DNA of 64,000 nt from Barnesiella sp. WM24 (GTDB lineage Bacteria > Bacteroidota > Bacteroidia > Bacteroidales > Muribaculaceae), in the NCBI RefSeq assembly GCF_004570975.1, contig NZ_SPPC01000008.1, positions 177,318 through 241,317 on the forward strand. The letters run 5' to 3'. Below the pieces are notes generated by a model that saw nothing but the letters and a program-made list of their open reading frames with translations, did not search any database and was not told the DNA's origin. Of this stretch, positions 16,965-25,937 are shown piece by piece; the first letter of the stretch is position 1, and the number at the start of each line of letters is the position of its first letter. Made by a program: the position numbers and the translations under genes.

Positions 16965-17993
16965 CTACTTAGAGTTTTTCTTGTAATATTTGATGAGCTT
17001 AGGCACTATATCTTCAACATTGCCGGTGATCACATAGTCGGCAATTGTGTTGATCGGTGCGTTCGGGTCATTATTTATTGAGATAATGATAGAGCTTTCC
17101 TGCATTCCTGCAATATGCTGAATCTGACCTGAGATACCGCAAGCGATATAGAGTTTGGGGCGTACGGTGACGCCGGTTTGTCCAATCTGGCGGTCGTGCT
17201 CCACAAATCCTGCATCCACAGCAGCGCGTGATGCTCCTACCTCTCCGCCAAGAGTATTGGCAAGGTCAAACAAGAGGTCAAAGCCTTCCTTGCTGCCTAC
17301 ACCATAGCCACCGGCAACGATAATAGGAGAGTTCTTGATATTGGTCTTTGACTTCTCTATATGGCGGTCGATAATCTCGACTACAAAATCTTCAGGCTTA
17401 ACATATTTGTCGGCATCAAGATTGATAATCTCGCCTTTATAGTCGGCATCCTTTATCTCTTTTTTCATGACACCCTCGCGCACTGTCGCCATCTGCGGAC
17501 GGCAATCAGGGTTAACAATGGTAGCAACGATATTACCACCGAATGCGGGTCGTATCTGATAAAGCAAGTCGGTATATTCCTTTCCTGTCTTCGGATCCTT
17601 GTGGTCGCCGATTTCAAGCGCTGTGCAGTCAGCGGTGAGACCGCTGTGGAGACATGAAGAAACGCGGGGACCGAGGTCACGTCCGATACAAGTCGCACCC
17701 ATCAGGCATATCTGAGGCTTAATCTCTTTAAACAGGTTGATAAGCACGGCAGAATGGGGGTTTGATGTATAGGGATAAAGACGTTTGTCTTCTACCTTGT
17801 ATACAGTGTCTACACCGTAAGGCAGAACCTGTTTTTCAATATCAGCGAGTTTGTCGCCGATGATCACTGCTTCAAGCTTGACGCCGAGGCGGTCAGCGAG
17901 CACGCGTCCTTTGGTAAGAAGCTCAAGGCTTACATCGGCTACTTTGCCGTCTTCGTATTCGCAATATACGATTAAGTTATTATTATCGGTCAT
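16965..17993 (-). CDS. etfA: Electron transfer flavoprotein alpha subunit
   Basis: A 342-residue FAD-binding subunit. The C-terminal FAD domain shows the classic ETF-alpha signature: VAGGYGVGSKEGFDLLFDLA, GASRAAVDAGFVEHDRQIGQ, TGVTVRPKLYIACGISGQIQ and a final IVPKLI. It pairs with EtfB to accept electrons from the adjacent acyl-CoA dehydrogenase. Whether it is a simple carrier or a bifurcating ETF cannot be decided here, and no FixC/FixX quinone oxidoreductase genes are nearby. It lies 12 bases after etfB and 8 bases before the dehydrogenase gene. Confidence 0.96.
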   Translation of the reverse strand: MTDNNNLIVYCEYEDGKVADVSLELLTKGRVLADRLGVKLEAVIIGDKLADIEKQVLPYGVDTVYKVEDKRLYPYTSNPHSAVLINLFKEIKPQICLMGATCIGRDLGPRVSSCLHSGLTADCTALEIGDHKDPKTGKEYTDLLYQIRPAFGGNIVATIVNPDCRPQMATVREGVMKKEIKDADYKGEIINLDADKYVKPEDFVVEIIDRHIEKSKTNIKNSPIIVAGGYGVGSKEGFDLLFDLANTLGGEVGASRAAVDAGFVEHDRQIGQTGVTVRPKLYIACGISGQIQHIAGMQESSIIISINNDPNAPINTIADYVITGNVEDIVPKLIKYYKKNSK

Positions 17994-18005
17994 GTCAGTC
18001 AGGGT

Positions 18006-18878
18006 TTAGCCAATTGTGTGGTTAGCGATGAGTTCTTTTACAAGGTTTTCAAGCTCGGTATCGTTGTTCTCAATGGTGAGATTTTCCTTTGCGGTAAACA
18101 CTACATTTTCTATAGCCTTCACCTTGGTAGGGGAGCCGGCAAGACCTATCTGCTCAGGGTCGGCGTCAACATATGCCGCGCTCCATTCCTGAAGATTGAG
18201 ATAGGGGCGTGAATCAACGATAGCTTTCAGCTCGTCAGAGAGTTTTTCTTTTTCTGACGGAGAAACCGCATATTTGTATTTCTGGATGCGACGAGCATTG
18301 CGCGGACGACACTCTGCAGCCGATCCGTTGACTGTGACTACACAGGGAAGCGGAGCAACTACTGTCTCGACTCCGGCTTCAAGACGGCGCTTGACTGTTA
18401 CTTTGCCATCCTTTAAGTCAAGGATTTCTTCTGCATATGTTACCTGCGGCAGTCCGAGTTTCTCTGCAATCTGAGGACCTACCTGCGCGGTGTCTCCATC
18501 GATAGCCTGACGTCCACCGAGAATGATGTCAAATTTGCCAAACTTTTTGACAGCCTGGGCAAGGGAGTAAGAGGTTGCAAGTGTATCGGCACCACCGAGA
18601 GTGCGGTCAGTAAGGACGATACCGGTGTCGGCACCGCGATAGATTGCTTCACGGATTATTTCAGATGCGCGAGGAAGACCCATTGTAAGAAGGGTGATTG
18701 TCGAGCCCGGATTAGCATCTTTCAAGCGGAGAGCCTGCTCAAGCGCATTGAGATCCTCCGGGTTAAAGATAGCCGGCAGGGCGGCACGGTTGATGGTACC
18801 GTCTTCCTTCATGGCATCCTTGCCCACATTACGGGTGTCGGGCACCTGCTTTGCGAGCACAATGATGTTTAAACTCAT
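18006..18878 (-). CDS. etfB: Electron transfer flavoprotein beta subunit
   Basis: A 290-residue ETF beta subunit: LNIIVLAKQVPDTRNVGKDA at the start, then FNPEDLNALEQALRLKD, the nucleotide-binding stretch DIILGGRQAIDGDTAQVGPQ, and PCVVTVNGSAAECRPRNARR. It is the first gene of the etfB-etfA-acyl-CoA dehydrogenase operon, with a well-formed promoter at 18930-18961. The chain is longer than the usual 250-260 residues, mainly at the C terminus. Confidence 0.95.
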   Translation of the reverse strand: MSLNIIVLAKQVPDTRNVGKDAMKEDGTINRAALPAIFNPEDLNALEQALRLKDANPGSTITLLTMGLPRASEIIREAIYRGADTGIVLTDRTLGGADTLATSYSLAQAVKKFGKFDIILGGRQAIDGDTAQVGPQIAEKLGLPQVTYAEEILDLKDGKVTVKRRLEAGVETVVAPLPCVVTVNGSAAECRPRNARRIQKYKYAVSPSEKEKLSDELKAIVDSRPYLNLQEWSAAYVDADPEQIGLAGSPTKVKAIENVVFTAKENLTIENNDTELENLVKELIANHTIG

Positions 18879-18929
18879 GACTTTTAGATATTAGATAGTT
18901 AATATGTAGCTATATTTAGTTTGTTTTTA

Positions 18930-18961
18930 CAAAGATAATGTTTTACTGAATTATGTCCAAG
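18930..18961 (-). promoter_or_regulatory. Promoter of the etfBA operon
   Basis: On the minus strand, CTTG (18958-18961), 20 bases, then TATCTTTG (18930-18937). The etfB ATG at 18878 lies about 50 bases beyond the -7 box. Confidence 0.75.
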
Positions 18962-18980
18962 CATTAAATGGCAAATTACA

Positions 18981-20384
18981 TCAGTCAAAACTTGAACCGT
19001 CAAAACAGTGGGTGCATATCTTGCATTTCGGCAGTCCGATTGCCTTGACTACAGTCTCGATTGAGTTGAACCGTAATGATGTCAGTCCGAGTTGCTGGCG
19101 AATGCGTTCTACCATCGCATTGTATTTGGGAGAGTCGGTGGTCGCATATTCCTCAAGGTCTTTTCCGGCATCGCCTTCAAGCTCCTGGATGACGCGGCGT
19201 GTAATCAGCTCCATCTCGCTCTTGGAGGCCGTGAAATTAATGTACTTGCACGGATAGATAAGAGGAGGGCAGCTGATACGTATATGCACTTCTTTTGCAC
19301 CACATTCAAAGAGGTCCTTTACATTGTCACGAAGCTGTGTGCCACGGACTATAGAGTCATCACAGAATATGACACGCTTGTCATAGAGCAACGCCCGGTT
19401 AGGGATAAGCTTCATTTTTGCTACAAGCTCACGGCGCTCCTGTGTGCTTGGGGTGAAGCTTCGGGGCCACGTTGGGGTGTATTTTACAATGCCGCGCTTG
19501 TATGGCACATTTTTACCTTCGGCATAGCCCAATGCCATGCCTATACCAGAGTCAGGCACAGCACTTACAAAGTCAACCTCGGTGTCATCATTTTTACCCA
19601 TTTCCAATCCGGAGTCGTAGCGCATAAGGTCGACGTTGCGGTTTTCATATTCGCAGACCGGATAGCCATAGTAGGTCCAAAGAAACGCGCATATCTGCAT
19701 CTCTTCTTCCGGAGCTTTTAGCTGCTTTATCGAGTCGGCTTTGATTTCCACGATTTCGGCCGGACCGACATTATAGCACACTTCAAACCCGAGGTTCGGG
19801 AAGGCGCAAGTCTCGCTTGTTGCTGCATGAGCCCCGTCCTTTTTGCCTATTATGATTGGTGTTCTGCCAAGCCTGTCGCGTGCCGCGATTATGCTGTCTT
19901 CTGTAAGCAACAGCATTGAGCACGAGCCTTTGACGCGCTTGTAGACATTTTCTATGCCCGACACATAGTCGCTGCCCTCGCTTATCAGCGCGGCAATCAT
20001 TTCGGTAGGGTTGATGATGTCATAGCTGTGTTCACAGAAATGATGTCCCTTGGCAAGCAGCTCCTTTTCAAGAGCCGATATGTTATTGATACGCCCGACG
20101 GTAACGATTGCAAACTTGCCGAGATGGCAGTTCACAATAATAGGTTGGGCATCGGTGTCACTAATGACACCGATGCCCACTTTGCCGGCAAAATCTTTCA
20201 GGTCGCCTTCAAATTTAGACCTGAAATAAGAGTTTTCGATATTATGGATAGAGCGTGTGAACACACCGTTGTTGCAAGTCGCGATTCCGGCACGTTTTGT
20301 GCCCATGTGGGAATTGTAGTCAACGCCATAGAAAAGCTCGTTGATACACTCGTTGTGTTTTGCTATTCCAAAAAATCCGCCCAT
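18981..20384 (-). CDS. PurF-like amidophosphoribosyltransferase lacking the catalytic Cys
   Basis: A 467-residue PurF homologue. The phosphoribosyltransferase half is intact: VIFCDDSIVRGTQLRDNV at residues 338-355 is the PRPP loop. The N-terminal glutaminase half begins MGGFFGIAKH, where canonical enzymes have a processed or initial CGxFGI; Gly replaces the nucleophilic Cys. The oxyanion NG motif is also changed (TVGRINN at about 95-101). Cysteines at 232, 379, 454, 457 and 460 fall where Fe-S ligands occur in Bacillus-type PurF. It may use free ammonia or another amide donor, or be regulatory. It follows purL by 14 bases, so purine synthesis is the likely context. Confidence 0.88.
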   Translation of the reverse strand: MGGFFGIAKHNECINELFYGVDYNSHMGTKRAGIATCNNGVFTRSIHNIENSYFRSKFEGDLKDFAGKVGIGVISDTDAQPIIVNCHLGKFAIVTVGRINNISALEKELLAKGHHFCEHSYDIINPTEMIAALISEGSDYVSGIENVYKRVKGSCSMLLLTEDSIIAARDRLGRTPIIIGKKDGAHAATSETCAFPNLGFEVCYNVGPAEIVEIKADSIKQLKAPEEEMQICAFLWTYYGYPVCEYENRNVDLMRYDSGLEMGKNDDTEVDFVSAVPDSGIGMALGYAEGKNVPYKRGIVKYTPTWPRSFTPSTQERRELVAKMKLIPNRALLYDKRVIFCDDSIVRGTQLRDNVKDLFECGAKEVHIRISCPPLIYPCKYINFTASKSEMELITRRVIQELEGDAGKDLEEYATTDSPKYNAMVERIRQQLGLTSLRFNSIETVVKAIGLPKCKICTHCFDGSSFD

Positions 20385-20398
20385 GTTTATATATGTTT

Positions 20399-23300
20399 TT
20401 ACTTTTTATTGATTGTCTTTTCAATCCACTTGCGGGCATTTACAAATGCCTCAATCCACGGAGTCACTTCGTCAGTCTTGTGTGATTCGGGATAGTAGCC
20501 ACACTGCCACGGGAACAGAGAACGCTCAGGATGGGGCATCATCGCAAGATGGCGACCGTCGGCTGATGCGATACCGGCTATAGAATAGCGCGAACCGTTA
20601 GGATTGCCGGGGTAGGAAGCATAATTGTATTTTGCAACTACGTTATACTTGGCAAGTGGTTCCGGAAGATTGAACTTACCTTCACCGTGGGCAACCCAGA
20701 CTCCTATCTTCGAGCCGGAGAGCGAACCGAGCATTACGGAGTTGTTTTCAGGTATTGACAAGCCAAGGAACTGAGACTCAAACTTGTGAGATACATTGTG
20801 TTCCATCGTCGCCTTGCGCTCATGCTCCGGATTGATAAGATTTAGCTCAATCATCAGCTGACATCCGTTGCAAATACCGAGGCTCAGAGTGTCGTCACGC
20901 TTGTAAAAGCGCTCAAGGGTGGCTTTCGCGTTTTCATTCCAAAGGAATCCTCCCGCCCAGCCTTTGGCAGAGCCGAGTACATCGGAATTAGAGAATCCGC
21001 CACAGAACACTATCATGTTGACATCATCAAGGGTCTCGCGACCTGACATGAGGTCAGTCATGTGGACATCTTTCACGTCAAATCCGGCAACATAAAGCGA
21101 ATAGGCCATCTCTCGGTCACTGTTCACGCCCTTTTCACGGATGATTGCAGCGCGGATGCCGCTCTTGCCATCACGACGGAGCGACAGCCCCATCGATTTC
21201 AGCTTTCCGTCAAAGCCCTTGGGGAAGCGGTATCTGATTGGCTGTTTCTTATAGTTCTCAAAGCGTTCAAGCGCACATTTTTTTCCGCTTTGCACTGAGT
21301 CCATAAGATAGGAAGAGTAGAACCATGTATCGCGGAGCTGGTCAACGAATAGCAGACGCTCTGCACCACAGTGGTTGATTTCAATGACTCTTTCTTTAGA
21401 AGGCACACCGATTGCACAATAGCGCGCACCTGCCTCTGAAAGCACAGCCTCTACCTTTTCAATCTTAGAGTCGGCAACCTGGATTACAAGAGCCGGGTTT
21501 TCAGAGAATAATATCTTCACAAGGTCAGTCTCACCAAGCTTTTCAAACGCATCGGCATTAAATTCAATACCTCCGTTGACATTGGCAAAACACATCTCAA
21601 GCAATGTGGTGACAAGACCTCCTGCCGACACGTCATGAGCGGCAAGGAGAGCTTTGCTCTTTACAAGCTTCTGCACGGCGTCAAATGTCTTGACAAACTG
21701 AGCCGGATCGCTTACCGAAGGCACTTCTTTTCCAAGACGGTTGAGAGTCTGGGCAAATGCCGAACCTCCGAGTTTAAGTCCCTCGCCGGAGAAGTCTATA
21801 TAATATAATGTGGATTTCTTTGGCTGCAACACGGGCGAAACTGTCTTTCTGACATCGCTTACCTCGCCTGCGGCGGAAATAATCACTGTGCCTGGGGCAA
21901 ACACTTTGTCATCGCCATATTTTTGAGTCATCGACAAGCTGTCTTTTCCGGTCGGGATATTTATGCCGAGCGCACATGCGAAATCGCTACAAGCCTCAAC
22001 CGCGCGATATAGAGCCGCGTCTTCTCCGGGGTTCTTGCACGGCCACATCCAGTTGGCGCTTAGCGATATGCCCTTTATGCCGTCGCTAAGAGGTGCCATT
22101 ACTATATTGGTAAGCGCTTCGGCGACTGCCATGACCGAACCTTTTGCCGAGTCAACAAGGGCAGTCTGAGGCGCGTGTCCGATTGACGTAGCTATACCTG
22201 CCTTACCCTTATAGTCGAGTGCCACGACACCACAGTCGCTTAGCGGGAGCTGGATTTCTCCCTGACATTGCTGACGTGCAATCTTGCCGGTCACAGAACG
22301 GTCAACCTTGTTGGTCAGCCAATCTTTACAAGCAACGGCTTCAAGTCCGAGCACATCAACGACATATTCGTTTATCTTTGATTCGTCATACTCTACATCT
22401 TTATATGTAGCGACTACAGTAGAGTCTGTCATCACGGTCTTCGGAGAGTTGCCAAACATGTCCGCCATAGCAAGATCAATGGGCTTGACACCGTCAGGCT
22501 GCTCGAAAACAAAGCGGTCGTCACCGGTCGTCTCTCCGACCACGTAGAACGGAGCGCGTTCACGTTCAGCAACACGACGTACATATTCGATGTCTTCGGA
22601 CTTCAGTACCATACCCATGCGCTCTTGGCTCTCGTTTCCTACGATTTCCTTGGCTGAAAGAGTCTTGTCGCCGATTGGCAATGAGCCAATCTCGATTTTT
22701 CCGCCGGTAGACTCAACGAGCTCTGACAGCGCATTAAGATGTCCTCCCGCACCGTGGTCATGTATTGATATGATAGGATTATTGTCGCTTTCCGCAAGGG
22801 CGCGTATAACGTTGCTGACGCGTTTTTGCATCTCCGGGTTGGCACGCTGTACCGCGTTCAGCTCAATAGAGTTGTCGTATTGTCCGGTTTCCACCGATGA
22901 CACTGCTCCGCCACCCATTCCGATTCGGTAGTTGTCGCCACCCATTACAACGACTTTCTCTCCGGCCTCAGGCTCGCCCTTGATAGCATCCTTGTTGGCG
23001 GCGAAACCCACTCCGCCGGCAAGCATGATCACCTTGTCGTAGGCATATTTCTTTCCATTCTCATCATGCTCAAATGTAAGTAATGAGCCACAGATTAGTG
23101 GCTGGCCGAATTTGTTTCCGAAGTCCGATGCTCCGTTTGATGCCTTTATCAATATATCACATGGAGTCTGATAAAGCCATGCTCTCGGATCCATCATCAT
23201 TTCCCAGCGATGTTCCGGGGTCATTCGGGGGTAGGATGTCATATATACCGCAGTACCAGCGATGGGAAGACTAGCCTTACCTCCACCGAGACGGTCGCGG

Positions 23301-24106
23301 ATTTCACCTCCTGTTCCGGTGGCCGCTCCGTTAAACGGCTCTACGGTGGTGGGGAAATTGTGGGTCTCTGCTTTAAGCGAGATTACAGTGTCGACATCTT
23401 TAATGTCGAAATAGTCGGGACGGTCGGGGTTGACAGGGTAGAACTGGTCAACCTTCGGACCTTTGATGAAAGCTACATTATCTTTATATGCCGATACGAG
23501 CTTGTTTGGATTGACCTGCGAAGTCTTTTTTATAAGTTTAAAAAGCGATGAAGGCTTTTCTTCTCCGTCAATGATGAAGGTGCCGTTAAATATCTTGTGG
23601 CGGCAATGCTCTGAATTGACCTGAGAGAATCCGAACACCTCGCTGTCGGTCAACGGACGTCCGAGCTTCTTTCCAAGGTCACGCAGATATTGCTCTTCGT
23701 CAGGGCTGAGCGCAAGGCCTTCTTTCTTATTGTATTCTGAAATGTCCTCTATATACACGATGGGGTCGGGGGTCTTCGCCACTGCAAAAATCTTGCTGTT
23801 AAGACCATCGTAGACGCGCTGGAGCATCTTGTCAAATTCCGGTTCCTCTGCATTGGTGCGCCAGAACTCTTCAATCCTGGCAATTCCGGAAAGTCCCATG
23901 TTTTGAGTGATTTCCACTGCGTTAGTACTCCAAGGGGTAATCATCTCGCGGCGAGGACCTACGAAGCGACCTTTGAGCGAGGTTGACGACAGGGGGGTGG
24001 CACCGCCGAACAGCCATGAAAGCTTCTTTAGCTCATCATCGCTGAATCGCTGAGAAGTCTCGACCGCGATAATGTGATTGGCGCCTTTTTTGAAGAAAAC
24101 AACCAT
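20399..24106 (-). CDS. purL: Phosphoribosylformylglycinamidine synthase (FGAM synthase)
   Basis: A 1235-residue single-chain PurL of the large type. It has an N-terminal PurS-like region, two AIRS-like halves (QVNSEHCRHKIFNGTFIIDG, DKVIMLAGGVGFAANKDA, SIHDHGAGGHLNALSELVES, LLAAHDVSAGGLVTTLLEMC) and a C-terminal class I glutaminase domain with nucleophile context LGICNGCQLMIELN and the His/Glu pair in MMPHPERSLF. It converts FGAR to FGAM with glutamine and ATP, the fourth step of purine synthesis. Its own glutaminase is intact, in contrast to the adjacent PurF-like protein. Confidence 0.97.
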   Translation of the reverse strand: MVVFFKKGANHIIAVETSQRFSDDELKKLSWLFGGATPLSSTSLKGRFVGPRREMITPWSTNAVEITQNMGLSGIARIEEFWRTNAEEPEFDKMLQRVYDGLNSKIFAVAKTPDPIVYIEDISEYNKKEGLALSPDEEQYLRDLGKKLGRPLTDSEVFGFSQVNSEHCRHKIFNGTFIIDGEEKPSSLFKLIKKTSQVNPNKLVSAYKDNVAFIKGPKVDQFYPVNPDRPDYFDIKDVDTVISLKAETHNFPTTVEPFNGAATGTGGEIRDRLGGGKASLPIAGTAVYMTSYPRMTPEHRWEMMMDPRAWLYQTPCDILIKASNGASDFGNKFGQPLICGSLLTFEHDENGKKYAYDKVIMLAGGVGFAANKDAIKGEPEAGEKVVVMGGDNYRIGMGGGAVSSVETGQYDNSIELNAVQRANPEMQKRVSNVIRALAESDNNPIISIHDHGAGGHLNALSELVESTGGKIEIGSLPIGDKTLSAKEIVGNESQERMGMVLKSEDIEYVRRVAERERAPFYVVGETTGDDRFVFEQPDGVKPIDLAMADMFGNSPKTVMTDSTVVATYKDVEYDESKINEYVVDVLGLEAVACKDWLTNKVDRSVTGKIARQQCQGEIQLPLSDCGVVALDYKGKAGIATSIGHAPQTALVDSAKGSVMAVAEALTNIVMAPLSDGIKGISLSANWMWPCKNPGEDAALYRAVEACSDFACALGINIPTGKDSLSMTQKYGDDKVFAPGTVIISAAGEVSDVRKTVSPVLQPKKSTLYYIDFSGEGLKLGGSAFAQTLNRLGKEVPSVSDPAQFVKTFDAVQKLVKSKALLAAHDVSAGGLVTTLLEMCFANVNGGIEFNADAFEKLGETDLVKILFSENPALVIQVADSKIEKVEAVLSEAGARYCAIGVPSKERVIEINHCGAERLLFVDQLRDTWFYSSYLMDSVQSGKKCALERFENYKKQPIRYRFPKGFDGKLKSMGLSLRRDGKSGIRAAIIREKGVNSDREMAYSLYVAGFDVKDVHMTDLMSGRETLDDVNMIVFCGGFSNSDVLGSAKGWAGGFLWNENAKATLERFYKRDDTLSLGICNGCQLMIELNLINPEHERKATMEHNVSHKFESQFLGLSIPENNSVMLGSLSGSKIGVWVAHGEGKFNLPEPLAKYNVVAKYNYASYPGNPNGSRYSIAGIASADGRHLAMMPHPERSLFPWQCGYYPESHKTDEVTPWIEAFVNARKWIEKTINKK

Positions 24107-24142
24107 ATGGTGATTCAGTTATTAAGTGATTGATTTATGTTG

Positions 24143-24175
24143 CAAAATTAGTAAAAAAACACCGTAAAATACCAA
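24143..24175 (-). promoter_or_regulatory. Promoter of purL and the purF-like gene
   Basis: On the minus strand, TTGG (24172-24175), 21 bases, then TAATTTTG (24143-24150). The purL ATG at 24106 is 37 bases beyond the -7 box. Confidence 0.6.
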
Positions 24176-24251
24176 CAAAACCCATAAAATATACTCGCTG
24201 TGCGGTTTCTTTTGTCTGTCTTTTGGCTCTAAGCCTGTGTCAATGGCTTGG

Positions 24252-24282
24252 CGCCGCATGCCGGCTTATCCGACATGCGGCG
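24252..24282. repeat. GC-rich hairpin between purL and tig
   Basis: A 9-bp perfect stem (CGCCGCATG at 24252-24260 with CATGCGGCG at 24274-24282) continues after one mismatch with CGG/CCG around a CTTAT loop. No T-run follows on either strand. It stands out in an AT-rich divergent intergenic region (24107-24430) that otherwise holds the promoters listed. Role unknown. Confidence 0.6.
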
Positions 24283-24302
24283 GAAATTAGGACGGCACAT
24301 TA

Positions 24303-24334
24303 TTTGTGAATTTATCATATTATGTATAATTTTG
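24303..24334 (+). promoter_or_regulatory. Housekeeping-type promoter upstream of tig
   Basis: TTTG (24303-24306), 20 bases, TAATTTTG (24327-24334): a full match to the Bacteroidetes vegetative promoter, about 97 bases before the tig ATG. Confidence 0.65.
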
Positions 24335-24373
24335 CAATCGCAAAAAAAATGTCAACACTGTCTTTAATGATTT

Positions 24374-24390
24374 TTGGCACGACTTTTGCA
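24374..24390 (+). promoter_or_regulatory. Sigma-54-type promoter upstream of tig
   Basis: TTGGCACGACTTTTGCA fits the sigma-54 consensus (YTGGCACG, four bases, TTGCW) at every fixed position, with GG and GC ten bases apart. The predicted start is about 24401, 30 bases before the tig ATG. No enhancer-binding protein gene is adjacent. Direct sequence observation; use by sigma-54 is inference. Confidence 0.65.
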
Positions 24391-24430
24391 GCATGTTAGA
24401 CGTTATATAAAGATAATCATACTTTAAATT

Positions 24431-25789
24431 ATGAACATATCACAAGAAAAGACCGGCAATGTAAGCGTTAAGCTTACTGTCGCAATCGAGGAAAACGACT
24501 ATAAGGACAAAGTCGTAAAAGAGCTTAAAGAAATAGGCAAGAAACACGCTATTCCCGGCTTCCGTCAGGGTCATGTGCCCCTCGGCGAGCTTACTCGCCG
24601 CTTTGGCAAGCAAGTGACAAGCGACGTAATCAATAATGAGGTTTACGAAGCGGTCGTAAATTATATCCGCGAGAACAAGCTTGCTGTGCTTGGCGAACCG
24701 GTGCCGGTTGAAGTCAAGGAGCTTGACCTGAAGAATGAAAAGGACTTCACTTTCCAGTATGAGCTTGGTCTTGTGCCGGAAATCAATGTGACCCTTGACA
24801 AGGAAGAACACCTCCCTTATTACACCATCGCAGTGACCGATGAAATGGTCGACGAGCAGGACAAGCATTTCCGCGAGCGTTTCGGCGCACAGGTACCCGG
24901 AGAAGAAGTCGAGCCTAACGCACTCGTAAAGGGTTCTATCATGGAGCTGAACGAAGATGGCACAGTGAAGACTTCTGACGACGCTATCCAGATGCTTAAC
25001 GGCATTGTTGCGCCCATGTACTTCAAGGATAAGGCAGAGGCTGAGAAATTTGCCGGAAAGAAGGTGAATGACAAGGTAGTGTTTAACCCCTGGAAGACAT
25101 GCGAGGGCAACGCTGCAGAGCTTTCTTCAATGCTTGGTGTGGACAAGGACAAGGCTGCTGACATCAAGGGTGACTTTGAGCTCTCAATATCAGAAATCAT
25201 CGTGCTTCGTCCCGCAGAGCCCGGTAAGGAGCTGTATGACAATGTACTCGGCAAAGACAAGGCTCATAACGAAGAGGAATACCGTGCCGGAGTGAAGGAG
25301 ATGGTCGCCCGCGAGCTTTCACGTAATAGCGAAATGCTCTTCCGTGTTGACACAGAGAAGGCTATGCTTGAGAAGTATGGCAACATGGAACTCCCCGTTG
25401 AAGTGCTCAAGAAATGGCTCGTGCGTCGTAACGAAGGTCTTACCGAAGAGAATATCGACGAAGAATATGTAAAGATGGAGCCGGGTCTAAAGTGGCAGCT
25501 TATCAAAGAGCGTCTCGGTGCTATCTGCGAAATCAAGATTGACGAGCAGGATCTTATCGACCATGCAAAGGCTATCGCTGCAATGCAGTTTGCACAGTAT
25601 GGCATGACCAACATGGACGACGAGACTCTTACCGACTACGCAAAGCGCATCCTTGCTGACAAGAATTACCGTCCGCGCATCGTAGAAGAGGTAGGCGACA
25701 TCAAGCTCTTCAACGCCATAAAGGAGAAGGTGACCGTCGACAATAAGGAAGTTTCGCTTGACGAATTTAAGGAAATCGCTTCCAAGTAA
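24431..25789 (+). CDS. tig: Trigger factor
   Basis: A 452-residue ribosome-associated chaperone. The N-terminal ribosome-binding domain contains the signature region IPGFRQGHVPLGELTRRFGK (about residues 40-60; the usual motif is GFRxGxxP). The middle domain is the divergent FKBP-like region and the C-terminal half is helical and highly charged, as expected for the substrate-binding arms. It precedes clpP, clpX and recQ, the frequent tig-clpP-clpX order. Two candidate promoters, one vegetative and one sigma-54-like, lie upstream, and a terminator separates it from clpP. Codon use is biased towards C-ending codons, as in highly expressed genes. Confidence 0.95.
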   Translation: MNISQEKTGNVSVKLTVAIEENDYKDKVVKELKEIGKKHAIPGFRQGHVPLGELTRRFGKQVTSDVINNEVYEAVVNYIRENKLAVLGEPVPVEVKELDLKNEKDFTFQYELGLVPEINVTLDKEEHLPYYTIAVTDEMVDEQDKHFRERFGAQVPGEEVEPNALVKGSIMELNEDGTVKTSDDAIQMLNGIVAPMYFKDKAEAEKFAGKKVNDKVVFNPWKTCEGNAAELSSMLGVDKDKAADIKGDFELSISEIIVLRPAEPGKELYDNVLGKDKAHNEEEYRAGVKEMVARELSRNSEMLFRVDTEKAMLEKYGNMELPVEVLKKWLVRRNEGLTEENIDEEYVKMEPGLKWQLIKERLGAICEIKIDEQDLIDHAKAIAAMQFAQYGMTNMDDETLTDYAKRILADKNYRPRIVEEVGDIKLFNAIKEKVTVDNKEVSLDEFKEIASK

Positions 25790-25811
25790 CGCGATACACC
25801 TATTATATTAT

Positions 25812-25847
25812 GTGACGGGCGGCACTTATGTGGCGTCCGTCACTTTT
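25812..25847 (+). terminator. Terminator after tig
   Basis: A 10-bp stem with one G-U pair (GTGACGGGCG at 25812-25821 with CGTCCGTCAC at 25834-25843) and TTTT at the end, 23 bases past the tig stop. Confidence 0.8.
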
Positions 25848-25875
25848 ACATCCATGTAAATATTATATTAAAAAA

Positions 25876-25908
25876 TTTGCATGGACATGATTTTATTTTG
25901 TATCTTTG
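25876..25908 (+). promoter_or_regulatory. Promoter of clpP-clpX
   Basis: TTTG (25876-25879), 21 bases, TATCTTTG (25901-25908). The clpP ATG at 25938 follows 29 bases later, so clpPX can be transcribed separately from tig. Confidence 0.78.
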
Positions 25909-25937
25909 AATAGTAAACAAATAATCGAAAGACAAGC

